Positions 10,832 through 22,585 are shown, counted from the first letter of the stretch. The stretch: DNA of 64,000 nt from Pomphorhynchus laevis (GCA_012934845.2 WNNJ02000064.1:1-64000); one strand, 5' to 3'. Numbers and translations are program-made. The notes: generated by a model not told the origin, from the sequence alone.

Positions 10832-11296
10832 CCCTACTGCAGCCGGTGTCACAAATGTGGATACTGGGCGTCCAGCTGCAGTGGGACGGCCACATGTGGG
10901 ATGTGTGGCTCTTCGTCCTGACTGGCGATTAATTTTAACTATTCCTGTAAGGCCCTTTCGTCCTGCACTAGCTGTGGGGGGGAGCCATCCGGCCTGGAGC
11001 AGGGCCTGCCCTACGTTCAAAGCCTACAAAAAGCTTTTATAAAGCCTGCAAAGTACAAATCGGCTGATTCATTTTGTATTGTTGCCGTTGTTCAGAGAAT
11101 AACCGATTCAGAATTATCACTTATGGTTGACAAGAAAATAGAATTTTCGCATAAAAGGCTTGAGAGCTTTATACTTATGGCAATCGGGGCTATAAATTCG
11201 AATCCAGTATTACCGGCCTCAACAGTTATACCAGCTTCTAAAAAAGAGAGGGCTCGGCCCATCCAGTCCCCCCAATTAAGATTGGAAAATTACTGA
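10826..11296 (+). pseudogene. Zinc-knuckle and basic tail of LINE family B ORF1
   Basis: Frames here encode CSRCHKCGYWASSC, CGMCGSS and CTSCGGSHPAWSRAC, that is successive C-x2-C / CCHC-type knuckles. A helical tail with ITDSELSLMVDKK follows. The equivalent stretch in copy 2 is [16 protein letters not shown] (34150-34200). Knuckles of this kind bind nucleic acid in LINE ORF1 proteins. Confidence 0.65.
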
Positions 11297-11431
11297 AGGC
11301 TAAGAGGGGAAATGAAGATATTGCCCAAGGGCAAGTATTTACCCCAGGTGGGGCTAGTGGCGGGAGGGGAAACCTTCCTGCACCTAGTTCTGCCTAGGCG
11401 GGCAATCACTCTATCCAACTAATCAATCACA

Positions 11432-12004
11432 ATGCAGAGTACTCGTGAGCTTTTTTCACTGAATATCTTTCAGTGGAATTCAGGAGGTGCTTCTGCTCTT
11501 AAACTTCTATCCGGTAGGGACGCAGATGTTATAGTCCTTCAGGAGACGCTGTCTATACGTCTCCCCCAGGACATTACTCGATTTATTCCAAAGCACATAT
11601 GTTTCCACTATACCCCGTACATAACCACACCTCATTCCTCTTCATCAAAAGGACTCTTGACCTTAGTTAAGTGCTCATTGAGGTCCTCACTCCTTTTAAA
11701 TTACTCGTGTCTATCCATGTCTTGTCTAGTAGTTTCACTCTGCAAGAACGGTAAACGCCACAGTCTAATTAGTATCTACATACGTCCATTGGAGATTCAC
11801 AAGAACCGTGACCTCCTAGATAGTATTATTGACAGCAGCTATGACATGATACTTGGGGACTCCAATGACAGAACTGGTTGTTTGATCAACGCAGCACTTC
11901 GCAGAGCTAGGAACGGTTATCTTATTCACAAACCACCGTCCCTTACCTTTTATTGCACATCAACAAATTCAATCCTCGACATTTTACTGCTTCAGTCGAG
12001 GTAG
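11432..12004 (+). pseudogene. Endonuclease domain of LINE family B ORF2, copy 1
   Basis: A 190-codon open frame starts MQSTRELFSLNIFQWNSGGA. Visible EEP-type motifs are IFQWN (Asn), VIVLQETL (catalytic Glu), a GDSND box where GDFN is usual, and NSILDILLL. The usual final SDH box is not found. The corresponding place downstream reads STSYDLLRW, and copies 2 and 3 read STSHDLIRW. The start codon is supported by conservation of the first residues in copy 2. Confidence 0.7.
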
Positions 12005-13783
12005 TTGCTTTAACCCTCTGTACGGAGCAGTCGCGCCAACAACTATCCACATCTTATGACCTACTTCGTTGGAGAATTGAGGAGGATACGTTGCTTCGAA
12101 GGAGGTTTCACTTTGATCCAATCAGAGTGGCCCTCTTTCAGGCGGCTATCCGACTCTTTTCCCGAATAGAAAATGAGAGTCTTACCGAATTTAATGCCTA
12201 CCTCTCTTGGCAAGCTACCCCGATTCTATCGACTACCTATAAAGGTCGCTTATACAATCCCACTCCGACAAAACTCAAGATCCTGCAAAATTGCTGAACA
12301 TTCCTAATCTCTCTGCTTCCGCCACACAGACCCTCTCGAATGAATACTGAAGCACTAGATATAGGTTCCAGCTGGGTAGAGTTAAGGCGAGTATTGCTCA
12401 TCTTAACCCTTCTCAGTTTTCCTTTTGGAAGATTATCAAGAAGGAGAAATTTGTTTGTTGGAAAAAAAGGGCATTGGGTTGGATAGGTAATGTAGGCCTT
12501 GAAGAAGTTTTGGAGGAGTTACTAGCCCTACACAACTATGGAGCCACTCAATCACCTCAACCAATCCCGCCTTGGGTAACTTCAGGAGTAGGGATTTATC
12601 TATTACAGATATCCTAAACTCCTGGGGTCCACTTCCGGGCACCTCCGAATCCGTCGCTCCACTTTCTTCTCGGGTATGTCAGCTTCTGACAGCTGACCAG
12701 AGAAGAGAGGTGGCGGTCACAATGCCTTTAGCCCATCCAATCCGATGTAGCAGGCATCAATATAAGTAAGAGAGTTTTGATACCTAAGAAAAAATCCTGC
12801 TCATGTGCTAAAGATCTGCGACCAATTTCGATTCAAAATGCCCTTGTGTCAATTTACGAAAAAGCGCTTGGGCGTAAAATCCGGGACCATTTTATTGGGC
12901 GTAATCTGATCCCCCTAGGTTTTCACGAGTTCGTCAAATGTCGCTCGGTCCATTCAGCAGTAGGTGAGGTGGAGCAGTTTTGTCGGGAGAATAGCCATTG
13001 TTTAGTTGTGGCTGTTCCTTGAGTTTTCTGCTGCATTTGACCGCATCTCCATTTCCTTTGTGATCTCTTCTCTAAGGTCCCTCGGGTTTCCTGCGAGAAT
13101 TGTGAACAGGGTTGAGATTCTGCTGTACACTAAGCGATTTTATTATGAAGATGACGCTGATGCGCGTCAGTTCTATCCTATTACGGTTATACCTCAAGGT
13201 TACCCACTTTCTCCTATCTTGTACCTTGCTGCATCTATTAACCTATTTAAATCGTTTAAACGCGAATAACGTCTAGTGGTGTATACTGATGAAACCACAG
13301 CCATGTTCACTGGGCACAGGTGTAAAGACGTAGTCTCTGACATCACCTGTTATTTTTAATATTAAAATACTGGCTCTCACCATCCAATCTTTTGTTAAAC
13401 TCCGCTAAATCGCAGGTGATCGTCTTTCATGGCACCCCTGCTACAAAGCAAAAACTTAAAGATTAGCACTCTCTGCGCTCTTCTCCATATTTGCCTCTGA
13501 ACCACTCCCCACCTTCACAAGTCGAGTAAAATACCTGGGGTTCACCGTTACGGTGAATTGGTTCGCGAAAGCAGACCTGGATCCTGAAAAAAGCTAGGTG
13601 GGCCCTGAAACGGGCTCAGCATCTGTCGTTGAATGGGAAAACCCAAGTGCGCCTTTGGGGCACCTGGGCTATCTCGGGATTAGTCTTTTTTCGAGAGAAC
13701 GACCCCTAGAGCAAAGGCTAAGGTTTCTCAAGCTCTTTGTACCTCGTTTACCCAGCATAGTCCGTGCCGATTGGATTTCTTGA
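12005..13783 (+). pseudogene. Reverse transcriptase of LINE family B ORF2, copy 1
   Basis: Motifs in order: [19 protein letters not shown] (12815), the finger motif; [31 protein letters not shown] (13020, block A); [17 protein letters not shown] (13180, block B); VVYTDETT (13280), where YADD has decayed to YTDE; and [14 protein letters not shown] (13525). Copy 2 carries the intact version of each. The frame is interrupted several times, including just upstream of block A. Confidence 0.7.
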
Positions 13784-13892
13784 GGGGGGCGTGAAAGACC
13801 CCGGGTTGTTCAGTTGGAAGGAGGCGTGTTGGATCGGGTGGGGGGGCGAAAGACCCTGGGTTGTTCAGTTGGAAGGAGGCGTGTTGGATCGG
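13784..13892. repeat. Tandem duplication (about 55 bp x 2) in LINE 3' region
   Basis: The segment with GTTGTTCAGTTGGAAGGAGG and GCGTGTTGGATCGG occurs twice back to back. Copies 2 and 3 have it once, so the duplication is private to this copy. Confidence 0.85.
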
Positions 13893-13990
13893 TTAGGGGG
13901 GGCTCAGATCCCCTTGGATTTGAGGCCATAAAAGTTGGGAAGGCGCTGTAGAGATAAGAAAGAATTTTTGTTTGCCAATTGTCTACTGAA

Positions 13991-14759
13991 CTGAATGTTT
14001 TTGACTTTTTCATGTATTTCATTTATTTTTTGTGATATAACAAATTCTTTATTTATTAATTTAAGAAATATGCTTACGCATAAACGTTTTTACCAAACAA
14101 TATTAAACAGTAAAAAAGTAAATTTTTAAGATATTTTATGTGAGAAATATATTTGCACGTCAATATAGTTATATACCAGGTATCTTATTCACGCTTAAAA
14201 ATAAATAAATATTTAAGATAATATTTAATCAAATATTTAATATTTAGTATATCTTAAACATCTTTAATATTTAACGTCATCACTATAAAACAATTATTGA
14301 TCATATGAGTATTAGGGTTTAAACAAATTTTAGTGTAAAAGGTTAAGTGATTTGTACATTTCTACAGAAGATGGTTTTAAAGGAACGAAGAAGAAAATTA
14401 CCCTTTATTTAACAGTACAATTAAAATCTTGATGATTTTAATCCTGATTATAGCCGGAGCTATAGAAATATTCTACTATTAAATCAAGGGTGATTTTTTC
14501 TTTTTCGTTCCTTTAAAACGATCTAATTGAAAATGGCAGGAGGTTCTAGATTTAGTGTGTACTTATTAACAAATATGAATATTTATTAATATTTGGATAC
14601 ATTGCTGATAATTTCGAGATCCAGTCATTCACATAAGGCAAACTTGAGCTTCTAGCGACGTATTCGTCTTTCATAAAACAATTATGATTGATTGACGCGT
14701 GGACCTTTGTTCGAGTTAAAATATCTGACCGCTCGGTGTAGCAAAGTAAACCGTTTACA
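13991..14759. other. AT-rich spacer containing one MITE-like element
   Basis: No gene seen. AT-rich sequence with the inverted-repeat element at 14374-14519. Confidence 0.5.
14374..14519. mobile_element. MITE-like element with imperfect 33-bp terminal inverted repeats
   Basis: The left end GTTTTAAAGGAACGAA and its interior continuation match the reverse complement of the right end (TTCGTTCCTTTAAAAC) with few mismatches over about 33 bp. It is 146 bp long and has no coding capacity. A GAT trinucleotide lies on both sides but the left one is offset, so the target duplication is uncertain. The superfamily cannot be named from this alone. Confidence 0.65.
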
Positions 14760-15198
14760 TGCGACTTTTGTTCATCAATAAACTTTTACAGCTATCCTGC
14801 TCAACCACTTCTGTTTCACACACAACTACTCGGACCGATACTGTTTTTGACATTTTATTCGCATCAACACTTGACTTCGCATCTTATAATTCCATTCTTG
14901 AACCTACTCTGACACACACTCATCGTTAAACTACGATAAAACTTCTATTCATTTTCATCATCCAAACTATGCAAACGATAAAGCTTTTCATCTCGTACCT
15001 CCTATTTCCTATTCCTCCCTTCATCTAAATATCTCTCATACATCAATCATATCTTCATGTACTCCTTATTCTACCTCCTCCGTATCACTTCTAATTAATT
15101 TACATCCTTCCGTCAAAATCATCTCCAGTAATATCTTCGATCAACCGATTCAATACTCGACTCCTATCAAATATGCTCCAACCTATCTTAATTCTCAA

Positions 15199-15645
15199 TT
15201 GAGCACCCATGTAATTCCCCCTTCTAGCTGCTCTTCTGCCTCTACTTCTACCAGCTCTGTCCGTCCGCTACTTCCACGTAATCGTTTTCTTTCGCGCGGT
15301 CGCTGTATTATGATATCTAACTTAAAGCTTTCCGAATCTGCTTCTCCACAATCTCGCCTCGATGATGATGTATCCGCTTTCAGGTCTATCCTAGCAACCA
15401 TTCTTCCTGATGATAATCCAACCATCTTCAATGATATCGCACCTGTATTTTTGACCCGTTTAAACAAATCCACTAATTTCAATCACCTCAGTCATTTACT
15501 CCTAAAAATCGTTTTCCAACATAGTTCACATGACTCCTCGGTACTCTCCTTATGTTTTAAACTTCTTACCACTTCATCTACTTGTCGTATATTTCCTGAC
15601 CACTCCTCTTCTGATATTTATCCAGTTCAATTTAGCTCGCATTGA
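15199..15645 (+). pseudogene. LINE A' ORF1 C-terminal part
   Basis: A 148-codon frame reads LLPRNRFLSRGRCIMISNL, then SRLDDDVSAFRSILATILPDD and PVFLTRLNKS. The matching words in the minus-strand copy are RDRCVIVTNI, ARLDHDVSVFRSILSS and VAFIRLNKS. This is the conserved C-terminal domain of the family's ORF1. The upstream part from 14760 is too broken to define. Confidence 0.65.
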
Positions 15646-16827
15646 GAAACATCGGCGTAAAACAAACGGCGAGTCATCCCTATCAATCCGTCAAATCAAC
15701 GGAAATTTTCACGTCGTTCACACGAGGCCAAAAATCCGATGGCGTCCCGTCTCTCACCCAGTCTTTGCTAGTCATTCTCACTCCTGAACATACTTTTCGT
15801 CTTAGTATTTTAAACATTTTCTCTATTCTTCATAAAGCTGTTCTGCTCCTTGATATCTTTGATCCATTATCTAGCGATATTCTCTGCATTACCCAATCCT
15901 GGCATTGATTATGACAATCTTGTTATTTGTCGTCTACGTCGCTCTGGTTGTTCTCTAGTTAAATCAACTCGTCCAATTGTCTCTCCCACATCTACTGCTT
16001 CTAACCATACCGGTATTGTTGTCATTGCTCGTCACTCAACGTCTCTACGTAAAATTAACGCTAGCATCTGTTACACTTAGTTCGAATTGCTCATTTGCAG
16101 ATTATCAACTCCTTTCCTTCTGAAATTTGTAATTGTATACCGTTAATAATCTGCCCCCTCACGTATGTTCTTTAACGACCTTGCAGATCTTCTTTTTCAC
16201 TGTTCATTGTCTTATACTCCTTATTTTGTTCTCGGTGACTTGGACATTCGTCTTGACTGCCGGGCTGACTCTGACTCTATCACTCTAACTAACCTTTTTT
16301 CTGATTTCAACTATAAATTACTTTTAACAAGCACCACTCATATTCTCGGCGGTGCTCTCGACATCATTGATGCTCTCAACTGCTTCAATGACTATACCCC
16401 CTTGTCAATTACTGATGCTGGTTTGTCCGATCATTTCCTAGTCACCCTTACTCTTACTCATCCCCATCATTCGTATCCTCCAACATTAGCTATTCAAAGT
16501 CGACCCTGGAAACTTCTCGATATCCCTATTCTCTGCACAGCCTTACTCAATTCTTCAATCTTTTCATTTCTACTTAACTATCTTTCTTCCGATGATCTCT
16601 GCCTTGTCGATCCCGACGTTTTCAGCACTTGCGCCATGCTTTCTCGTTCGATTCCGAATGTAGTCTTTCTAAGTGTCGACCCCGTCACTTTTCGTGTGTT
16701 TAATCGATTTCTTGAACATTCTATAAACTCACTCAATCCAAATCTCCGTGCATCATATCTATCTCCGCCATTCACATCTCACTCTTATGCGTACGAAACG
16801 TACTTTCTTTTGACGAAATTAACTTGA
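15646..16827 (+). pseudogene. LINE A' endonuclease, broken
   Basis: An open frame of 220 codons at 16165-16827 contains YFVLGDLDIRLDC (GDFN-type motif), ALDIIDALNCFNDYT and AGLSDHFLVTLTL (intact SDH box). The preceding motifs (FRLSILNIFSILHK, TQSWH) lie in other frames at 15790-15910. At least two frameshifts separate them. Confidence 0.65.
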
Positions 16828-18290
16828 GTCTCTAAATTTCATTGCAAAATCTTAAACTCAATTCTTTCATGATCATCCACCCCTTTTAACCTGTATCCTG
16901 ATGAATTTTCTTCTTATCTACAATCTAAGCTATCTAATTTACTTTCTCTTCTACCCATATGCCCCTTGTATCGTCGATTCTCTTTAAATACTTCCATCCC
17001 ATAGCTATTTCACCTTCCCGTTTCGTCTGATGAAGTTTCTTCGGTTCATTTGTCATTACCTAATAAAACCTCCTTCTAACCAAATTCCCACTCACTTGCT
17101 TAAAAATATCTGCTTACAACTTATCTATTCGCAGCAACACATTTCCTTCAAACAGGAAATGCGCCACTGTTCACCCTCTCCTCAAAAAGCAATCCTTAGA
17201 CCCTCACTAACATCTTCGTATCGTCCTATCTCACTTCTTCCAACCCTCTCTAAACTCCTTGAGCGTCTTGTTCCCAAGACGCTCAAGGAGTTTAACTTGT
17301 TATGCATTAACTTGTTCTCAAGTTATAGCATATCTTTTTTCCTCCAACTTGTTTCCTCCCTTCCGAACTAATTTTCGCTCTAATCACTCTACTGAAATTG
17401 CCTGTCTTAAAGTTTATAATGACTTACTCATATCGGGCCATCAAAACTTATGTCATGTCATAGTTTCTCTTGATTTATCATCTGCTTTTGAGATCGTCGA
17501 TCACTTGATTCTTCTCCATCGTCTTCGTTATGATTGACTTCTCTTTATCCACTGTAGCTTGGTTTTCTTCATATCTATTAAACCGTACATTTCGCGTCTG
17601 TTTTAACTCTTCTCTTTCTTTCTGTTTCCATCCCGTCATGTGTGCCACAAGGTTCCGTATTAAGCCCTTTGCTTTTCTCTCTTCTTGGCGAATTGTCTTC
17701 AACTTCTCATACATTTAACCTCAATGTTAAGCAATATGCTGATGAAATTTTCATATATGCTCACGCACCTGCTTATCGTATTCATGATCTTTATTTCTGC
17801 ATCCAACTGCCTTGCCTTAATTTTCAATCATCTTTCTTCCCTTCGTTTATTTTTGAATCCTAATAAATCCAAAATTATGTGGATCCTTACTTGACGCTTC
17901 GTCTTAGAACCTCTCTCAGTATCATTAAATTCTACAATTCTTCCTATCGTTGATAATCTCGTTTTCCTAGGCTTTCATTTCGATAACCGACTTTCACTTA
18001 AACCTTTTGTTAGAGATAAAGTACGCTCATCTACCTTGATACTCTTCAACCTCCGTCAAATTCGTAGATTGATCGATTTCCCTTATTGTATGACTCTTAT
18101 ATCTTCTCTCCTTTTCTCAATACTTGATTACTGTCTTAGTCTATTTTCAAACTTATCTAAATCCACTCTTCTTCCTCTACAACGCATCGTCAACGCAGCC
18201 GTCCGAATTCTACTCCGTCTTCGTCGTATTGATCATGCATCCCACCCTTTTGCTTCTCTCGATTGCCTATCATTTATTGTCGTGTTTAAA
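16828..18290 (+). pseudogene. LINE A' reverse transcriptase, broken
   Basis: Visible motifs: SSYRPISLLPTLSKLLERLV (17215), LDLSSAFEIVDHLILLHRL (17470), VLSPLLFSLL, VKQYADEIFIYAHAPAYRI (17730, YADD changed to YADE), NPNKSKIMWIL (17860) and LQRIVNAAVRILLRLRRIDH (18180). A 20-bp fold-back palindrome at 17251-17294 disrupts the segment after LERLV. Multiple breaks. Confidence 0.7.
17251..17294. repeat. Perfect fold-back hairpin, 20-bp arms
   Basis: Arms 17251-17270 and 17275-17294 are exact reverse complements with a 4-nt loop (TTCC), inside the RT remnant of the A' LINE. A second, smaller 7-bp hairpin follows at about 17309-17326. Confidence 0.9.
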
Positions 18291-18304
18291 TTCGTCTTAA
18301 ATTA

Positions 18305-18696
18305 TTAAATTATTATTTTAATGTGGAAAATGCGTGCAAGCGCACGCTTACATGACCACAACAAAAACAAAAATGTAAATAATGTGTCGAGAAGGTGTGA
18401 ACGGAGGAGGTGTTTGAATGTAATAAACAAGGGAGCGCGGCGGATGTCGAGAGGGAGTTGATTCCAGGCGAGTGAGACGGCAACGAGGAAGGATCGGAGA
18501 CCGAAGTTGTTGGAGTAATTGGGAACGTGGAGTAAGAGGGAATTACGGGAACGCAACGATAGCGAGGTGGGCGAGTGTCGTCTAAGAAAGTTAGGTTGAT
18601 GAACGATGGGGATCCGACAGCGATGAGACGAAACGTTACGAGAAGAAGGCGGATTTTGATGCGGATGTGGATGGTGGGCCTAGGAGAGTTGTGCAA
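18305..18696 (-). pseudogene. Family A LINE ORF2 C-terminal domain
   Basis: Two overlapping frames share the coding remnant: IRIKIRLLLVTFRLIAVGSP, then NSLLLHVPNYSNNFGLRSF and SLAWNQLPLDIRRAPLFITF. These are the CR1/L2-type end motifs (nSLLLHvP...G.RsF..AAp.LWNsLP). They tie together the copies at 5490-6165, 8300-8716, 22300-22585 and 62101-62940. Confidence 0.7.
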
Positions 18697-20332
18697 AATA
18701 TGTGGATGTGTGGTCGAAGCGACGGAGACGAAAGAGCACTCGATTGGCGTTGTTGATAATTCGTTGTAAGGGTAGGATTATGGATTTTTGAGAATTGGCG
18801 AAAAGGCAAAGGCAGTAATCGATTTTAGGATAAAGAAGCGATGAAAGAAGAGACATACAAGAACGGAAGTCGATAAGGGGTCGGATACGGCCGATGTCAC
18901 GGAGAATTAAGTTAGACGAGCGGACCTTGTCACGGACGAAGGGTTTAAGAGAAAGGTGATCATCGAAATGGAAGCCTAAGAAAGTGAGATTGTGGACTAT
19001 GGGGATGATCGATGAGGCAAAAGATACAGTGGGAGGAGATATGTTTGGTTTACGGGGGAGGATCCACATTATTTTGGACTTTTCGTGGTTTAGAACGAGA
19101 TGGAGATTGGAGAGACGTTTGTAGATAGAAGAAAGACAGTTGGATGCAGAAATGCCGATATCGTGTATGCGATGTGCGGGTGCATGAGCATAGATGAGGA
19201 TGTCATCGGCGTATTGCATGACGTTAAAGGAGTAAGGTTTGATAAACGGAGAAAGATCGTCAAGTAGAAGAGAGAAAAGCAGGGGACCTAGGACATAACC
19301 TTGTGGCACCCCGCAAAATATAGAGATGGGATGGGAAGACGATGAATTAGAACAGACGCGAAAGAACGGTCGGAAAGTGATGAGGAAAACCATGCTACGG
19401 ATTAGGAAGAAAAGCCGTAATCATAACGAAGGCGAGAAAGGAGGATGGAGTGGTCGACAATGTCGAATGCGGAGGAGAGGTCGAGGGAGATGAGAACACT
19501 ATATAGAGCCTTGTCTCGAGAAATGAGTAAGTCGTTGTAAACTATCATGCAGGTGATTTCTGTGGAGTGATTAGAACGAAAAGCGGATTGGAATGGAGGG
19601 TACAGATTTGATGAAGAGAGGTAAGCGTTGATCTGCGTTAAGATGAGGAGTTCTAAGAGCTTCGAAAGAGTAAGGAGTAGTGAAATGGGGCGATATCTAG
19701 AAGGAAGGGAGGGGTCGAGCGATTTTCTTAAGGAGGGGACGAACGATTGCGGATTTATAGTGTGAAGGGAAAATACGACTGCGGATGGACGAATTAAACA
19801 AGGTTGTGAGAAATGGGGATATCGATGAGCATATGGATTTTAATATGTGAGTAGGCAGGGGATCGGCAGGTGAGGTTTTGTTGGGCAAGGACATGAGGAC
19901 AGATGATACTTGGGTAGGTGAGACAGGGAGAATATAAAAGAGTTCCTGCAGGATTAGGCTAGGTTGGGCAGTGTGGGATTGGATGAAGACCGGGGTGTGA
20001 GAGAGCAACGTTGATACTTTAGTCTGGAGAAATGACGAATAATCATGGGCATTGATGTTGCACGGCGAAGAGGAACGAGTCAGGATTGAGTTAAAAGTAT
20101 GCCAGAGAGTCTTAGAGTTGAATGAAGTGATGATTTTATGCTGCCAGAAGGAGTTGCATTTGGTACGTAGTAGGTTGAGATGAGACCGGCGAAGAGCAAG
20201 ATAGGAATCACGGAAAGACGGAGTGATTGAGTGGAAATCACGTTTGAGAGAGCGGTGATGGATTCTCAAAGCATGGCGGAGTCGACGCTTTGAGAGTAGG
20301 TATTGGATGTCAAACCATGAGTCACGATGCAA
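18680..20332 (-). pseudogene. Family A LINE ORF2 reverse transcriptase
   Basis: The frame at 20332-19697 (211 codons) carries SKRRLRHALRIHHRSLKRD and ILPVSPTQVSSVLMSLPNK. The frame at 19393-18680 (237 codons) carries IFCGVPQGYVLGPLLFSLL (block B), VMQYADDILIYAHAPAHRI (catalytic YADD, intact) and LGFHFDDHLSLKPFVRDKV. The middle (about 19400-19690) with block A is in other frames. About three breaks separate the parts. Confidence 0.75.
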
Positions 20333-20430
20333 GCGACGGTGTGGGTGAGACTTAAAGGGTAAGCGATGATCGAGAGAGGATGTGAGTTCAGAGTCGAAAG
20401 GAAAGGCGAGATCGTGAGGATATGAATATG

Positions 20431-21485
20431 TTATTGTTGGATAGGATAGAGACGATTTGGGTGAATCAGAGCGGAGAATGGAGAGGTCAAGATTTCTCCA
20501 AGGGCGACGTAGGATTGTAGGTGTGTGAAGAGTGGTGTGGCTGTGAGTAAGATCAAGGGTGACGAGAAAGTGATCGGATAGACAAGGATCAGAGATGGAC
20601 AGTGAGGTATATGCAGCAAAATGACCAGGGACGGCGATGATGTCGAGCGCCCCATCAAGGATATGTGTGGGGGCAGTGGAGATTAGTTTGTAATTGTAGT
20701 TGGATAGAATTTTGATGAACCTGATGGAATCGGTGTAAGAAGGGCGGTCTAGGCGGATTTTGAAGTCGCATAGAACGAGTGAATGGATTGAGGACAGAAC
20801 AATGAGAAAGGAGGTCAGCGAGTTTGTTCAAAATAAGAGGTAGCAGCTGATGAACCAGGACGGTATACAATGGCGAGATCTAGAGTGATCGGGTTAGAAT
20901 AACGACAAGTGAGCAATTCAAAAGAGCAAGGACTGAAAGGGGGATTGATTTTGCGAAGAGACGCGGGGTGACGCGCGAATGCGACGATGCCGCCATGATT
21001 AGAGAATTTAGAAGGGCATGAGCTGAGGGGGCGGGCGGATTCGACTAGGGAGCAACCGGCAGAGAGCAGACGGCGAATGGAAAGGTCGTCGGAATCTGAG
21101 TGCCAGGATTCGGTGAGGCAGAAGAGATCGATGGATTGCTTGGTGAATAGGTTGATGATAAGATCGGATTTATTGATAATAGATCTAGTGTTGAGGAGGC
21201 CGAGGCGGAAACCGTGTGTTGTGGCGAAAGAGTCTAGTGTAGAAGACACATAGGGGAGATGAAGCGTTGTCGAATTTTGGGACGGGAGTTGACAACTTGT
21301 AAATTTCCGTCGATGTTTCGGATGGAGAGTGATGTTTCGCCGTTTTCCTCGCGACGGCGTTTTTAGATGCGGGCATAAGAGAGTTATGCGATTTCAGAAG
21401 GGTTGCGATCGGGAAAATTCGAGTTGTTGAAGATGACATTAGTTTAAATCGTTGAGATAGACAGGAGACGCGTGAGAGCAATGCT
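20431..21485 (-). pseudogene. Family A LINE ORF2 endonuclease (EEP/APE type)
   Basis: Motifs on the minus strand: GFRLGLLNTRSIINKSD (Asn), LFCLTESWHSD (catalytic Glu), SNHGGIVAFARHP, DLAIVYRPG, CDFKIRLDR (the GDFN position), LDIIAVPGHFAAYTSLS, and a PCLSDHFLV-type SDH box near 20580. The domain nicks target DNA for target-primed reverse transcription. It is spread over at least three frames, with breaks near 21250, 20815 and 20660. Confidence 0.7.
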
Positions 21486-22299
21486 TTAAAAAATGTTTAG
21501 GTGAGGGGGCTGGGAAGGATATGATTGAGAAGACTTGTTTAGACGGATGAATGCTACAGGAGAAATGTCCTTGAAAAAGGATGGTTTATCCACAGGAACA
21601 ATAGACGAGAGGATGGATCTGAAGACGGAAACATCGTGGTCGAGACGTGCTTGTTGAGATAAGGAGTTGGAAGGAGTGATATTAGTGACGATGACGCAAC
21701 GATCGCGAGAAGGAAAGCGCTTCTGTAAAGAATGACGACTGACGTGAGTGGGTGAGATCACGATAGAAGAGCTGGCAGTTGATGATTTGGAGGGATTTAG
21801 TTTGACGACGGGAGACATAGAGGATAATGATAATAAAGAGGGTGGCAAGCGATGTGAGGAAAGGTTAGGAGTGGAAGGATCGTGGAGGTTGGTGGAGGTG
21901 ATTTTGATTGATGGATGCAAGTTATTGAGAAACGAGACGGGGTGGACGGGGTGGACGGGACGGGGTGTTTTAGGGAGTGAAGATGACATGGAATGGGAAG
22001 TGTATATGGAGGCAGGGTCGGTGGGTGTAGAAAGGACATTAGAAACGACGGGAGCAGTTTGAGTTGACGTGTTGGATGTTGATATGTGCTTATTGGAAAG
22101 TTTGCGGATTAGTTTGTTGGAGACTATATTTGTCTTGAGACTCTCTATTTCACTCTTCATCGTATTTATCATCTTAGCAGAACATTAGCCACAGTAGAAT
22201 TCGTTGTATGCAAGGCAAAATGCCTGGGATTCTGAAGTTCAAATACTTACCCACGTGTGACAATCATTCTTTGAGCAAAGGACTTGTTGTTCAGATCCA
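21486..22299 (-). pseudogene. Family A LINE ORF1 (PHD-like finger, coiled coil, basic tail)
   Basis: The first part (22299-22180) encodes VLCSKNDCHTWVS and FCLAYNEFYCG, Cys/His pairs like the PHD-type finger of CR1/L2 ORF1 proteins. This stretch contains two stops. From the ATG at 22172 a 228-codon frame continues: a short predicted coiled coil (MKSEIESLKTNIVSNKLI), a Ser/Thr/Pro-rich linker, then RDRCVIVTNI and ARLDHDVSVFRSILSS. ORF1 proteins of this class bind the element's RNA. Confidence 0.7.
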
Positions 22300-22585
22300 T
22301 TGGAAACATCTCTAACATTGTCTTCTCATTGCTTTCCGCCTTGTAACTTTTCATACCCCTTCATTTCTCAACCTTCCTTTTCTTGATAATGCTCGTCCTG
22401 TTTACTGTTTCTACTATTCCCGTAATTCTCTTCTTTTGCATGTCCCAAACTACTCTACCTCTTTTGGTTTCCACCCCTTCCTTGTGGCTGCTCCTTTCTC
22501 TTATATGATGACGTAAAAATATCTCGTAAACTATCTTACCTCTTCTACGTGTAATTTAGCTAAATAATATATTTATTTTTAACGT
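22300..22585 (+). mobile_element. 3' end of the interrupted A' LINE
   Basis: Plus-strand remnants encode FRLVTFHTPSFLNLPFLDNA, then RNSLLLHVPNYSTSFG. These are exactly the motifs missing from the copy ending at 18300. The tail ACGTGGCAAATC near 22580 resembles other family 3' ends. Confidence 0.7.

Larger units (their letters stand above)
10135..13990 (+). mobile_element. APE-type LINE with gag-like ORF1 (family B), copy 1
   Basis: The order is gag-like ORF1 (10355-10831), zinc knuckles (10828-11040), a basic ORF1 tail, endonuclease (11432-12004), an RT region (12005-13620) and a 3' region with a tandem 55-bp duplication. It shares long stretches with the copies at 31200-35085 and 35090-38800. 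A two-ORF layout with CCHC knuckles and an EEP endonuclease is typical of the I/Jockey group. Clade assignment is inference. The copy has numerous stops and frameshifts. Confidence 0.8.
14760..18300 (+). mobile_element. Diverged family A LINE (subfamily A'), left part
   Basis: Homologous in layout to 18301-22299 but clearly diverged and more AT-rich. ORF1 tail at 15199-15645, endonuclease at about 15640-16500 and RT at 16830-18290. It stops abruptly at 18300 inside the post-RT region. The missing 3' end lies at 22300-22585, beyond a minus-strand family A copy that inserted into it. Confidence 0.8.
18301..22299 (-). mobile_element. Family A LINE, nearly full length, inserted into the A' LINE
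   Basis: Read on the minus strand: zinc finger/PHD-like start (about 22299-22180), ORF1 (22172-21486), endonuclease (21480-20530), RT (20330-18680), a C-terminal domain to about 18390, then a 3' tail CACATTAAAATAATAATT. The A' LINE sequence is interrupted at 18300 and continues at 22300 in the opposite orientation. This copy is therefore the younger one. It has at least five coding disruptions but is the best guide to the family. No convincing target duplication; a GTCTT pair at the two edges is the only candidate. Confidence 0.85.
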
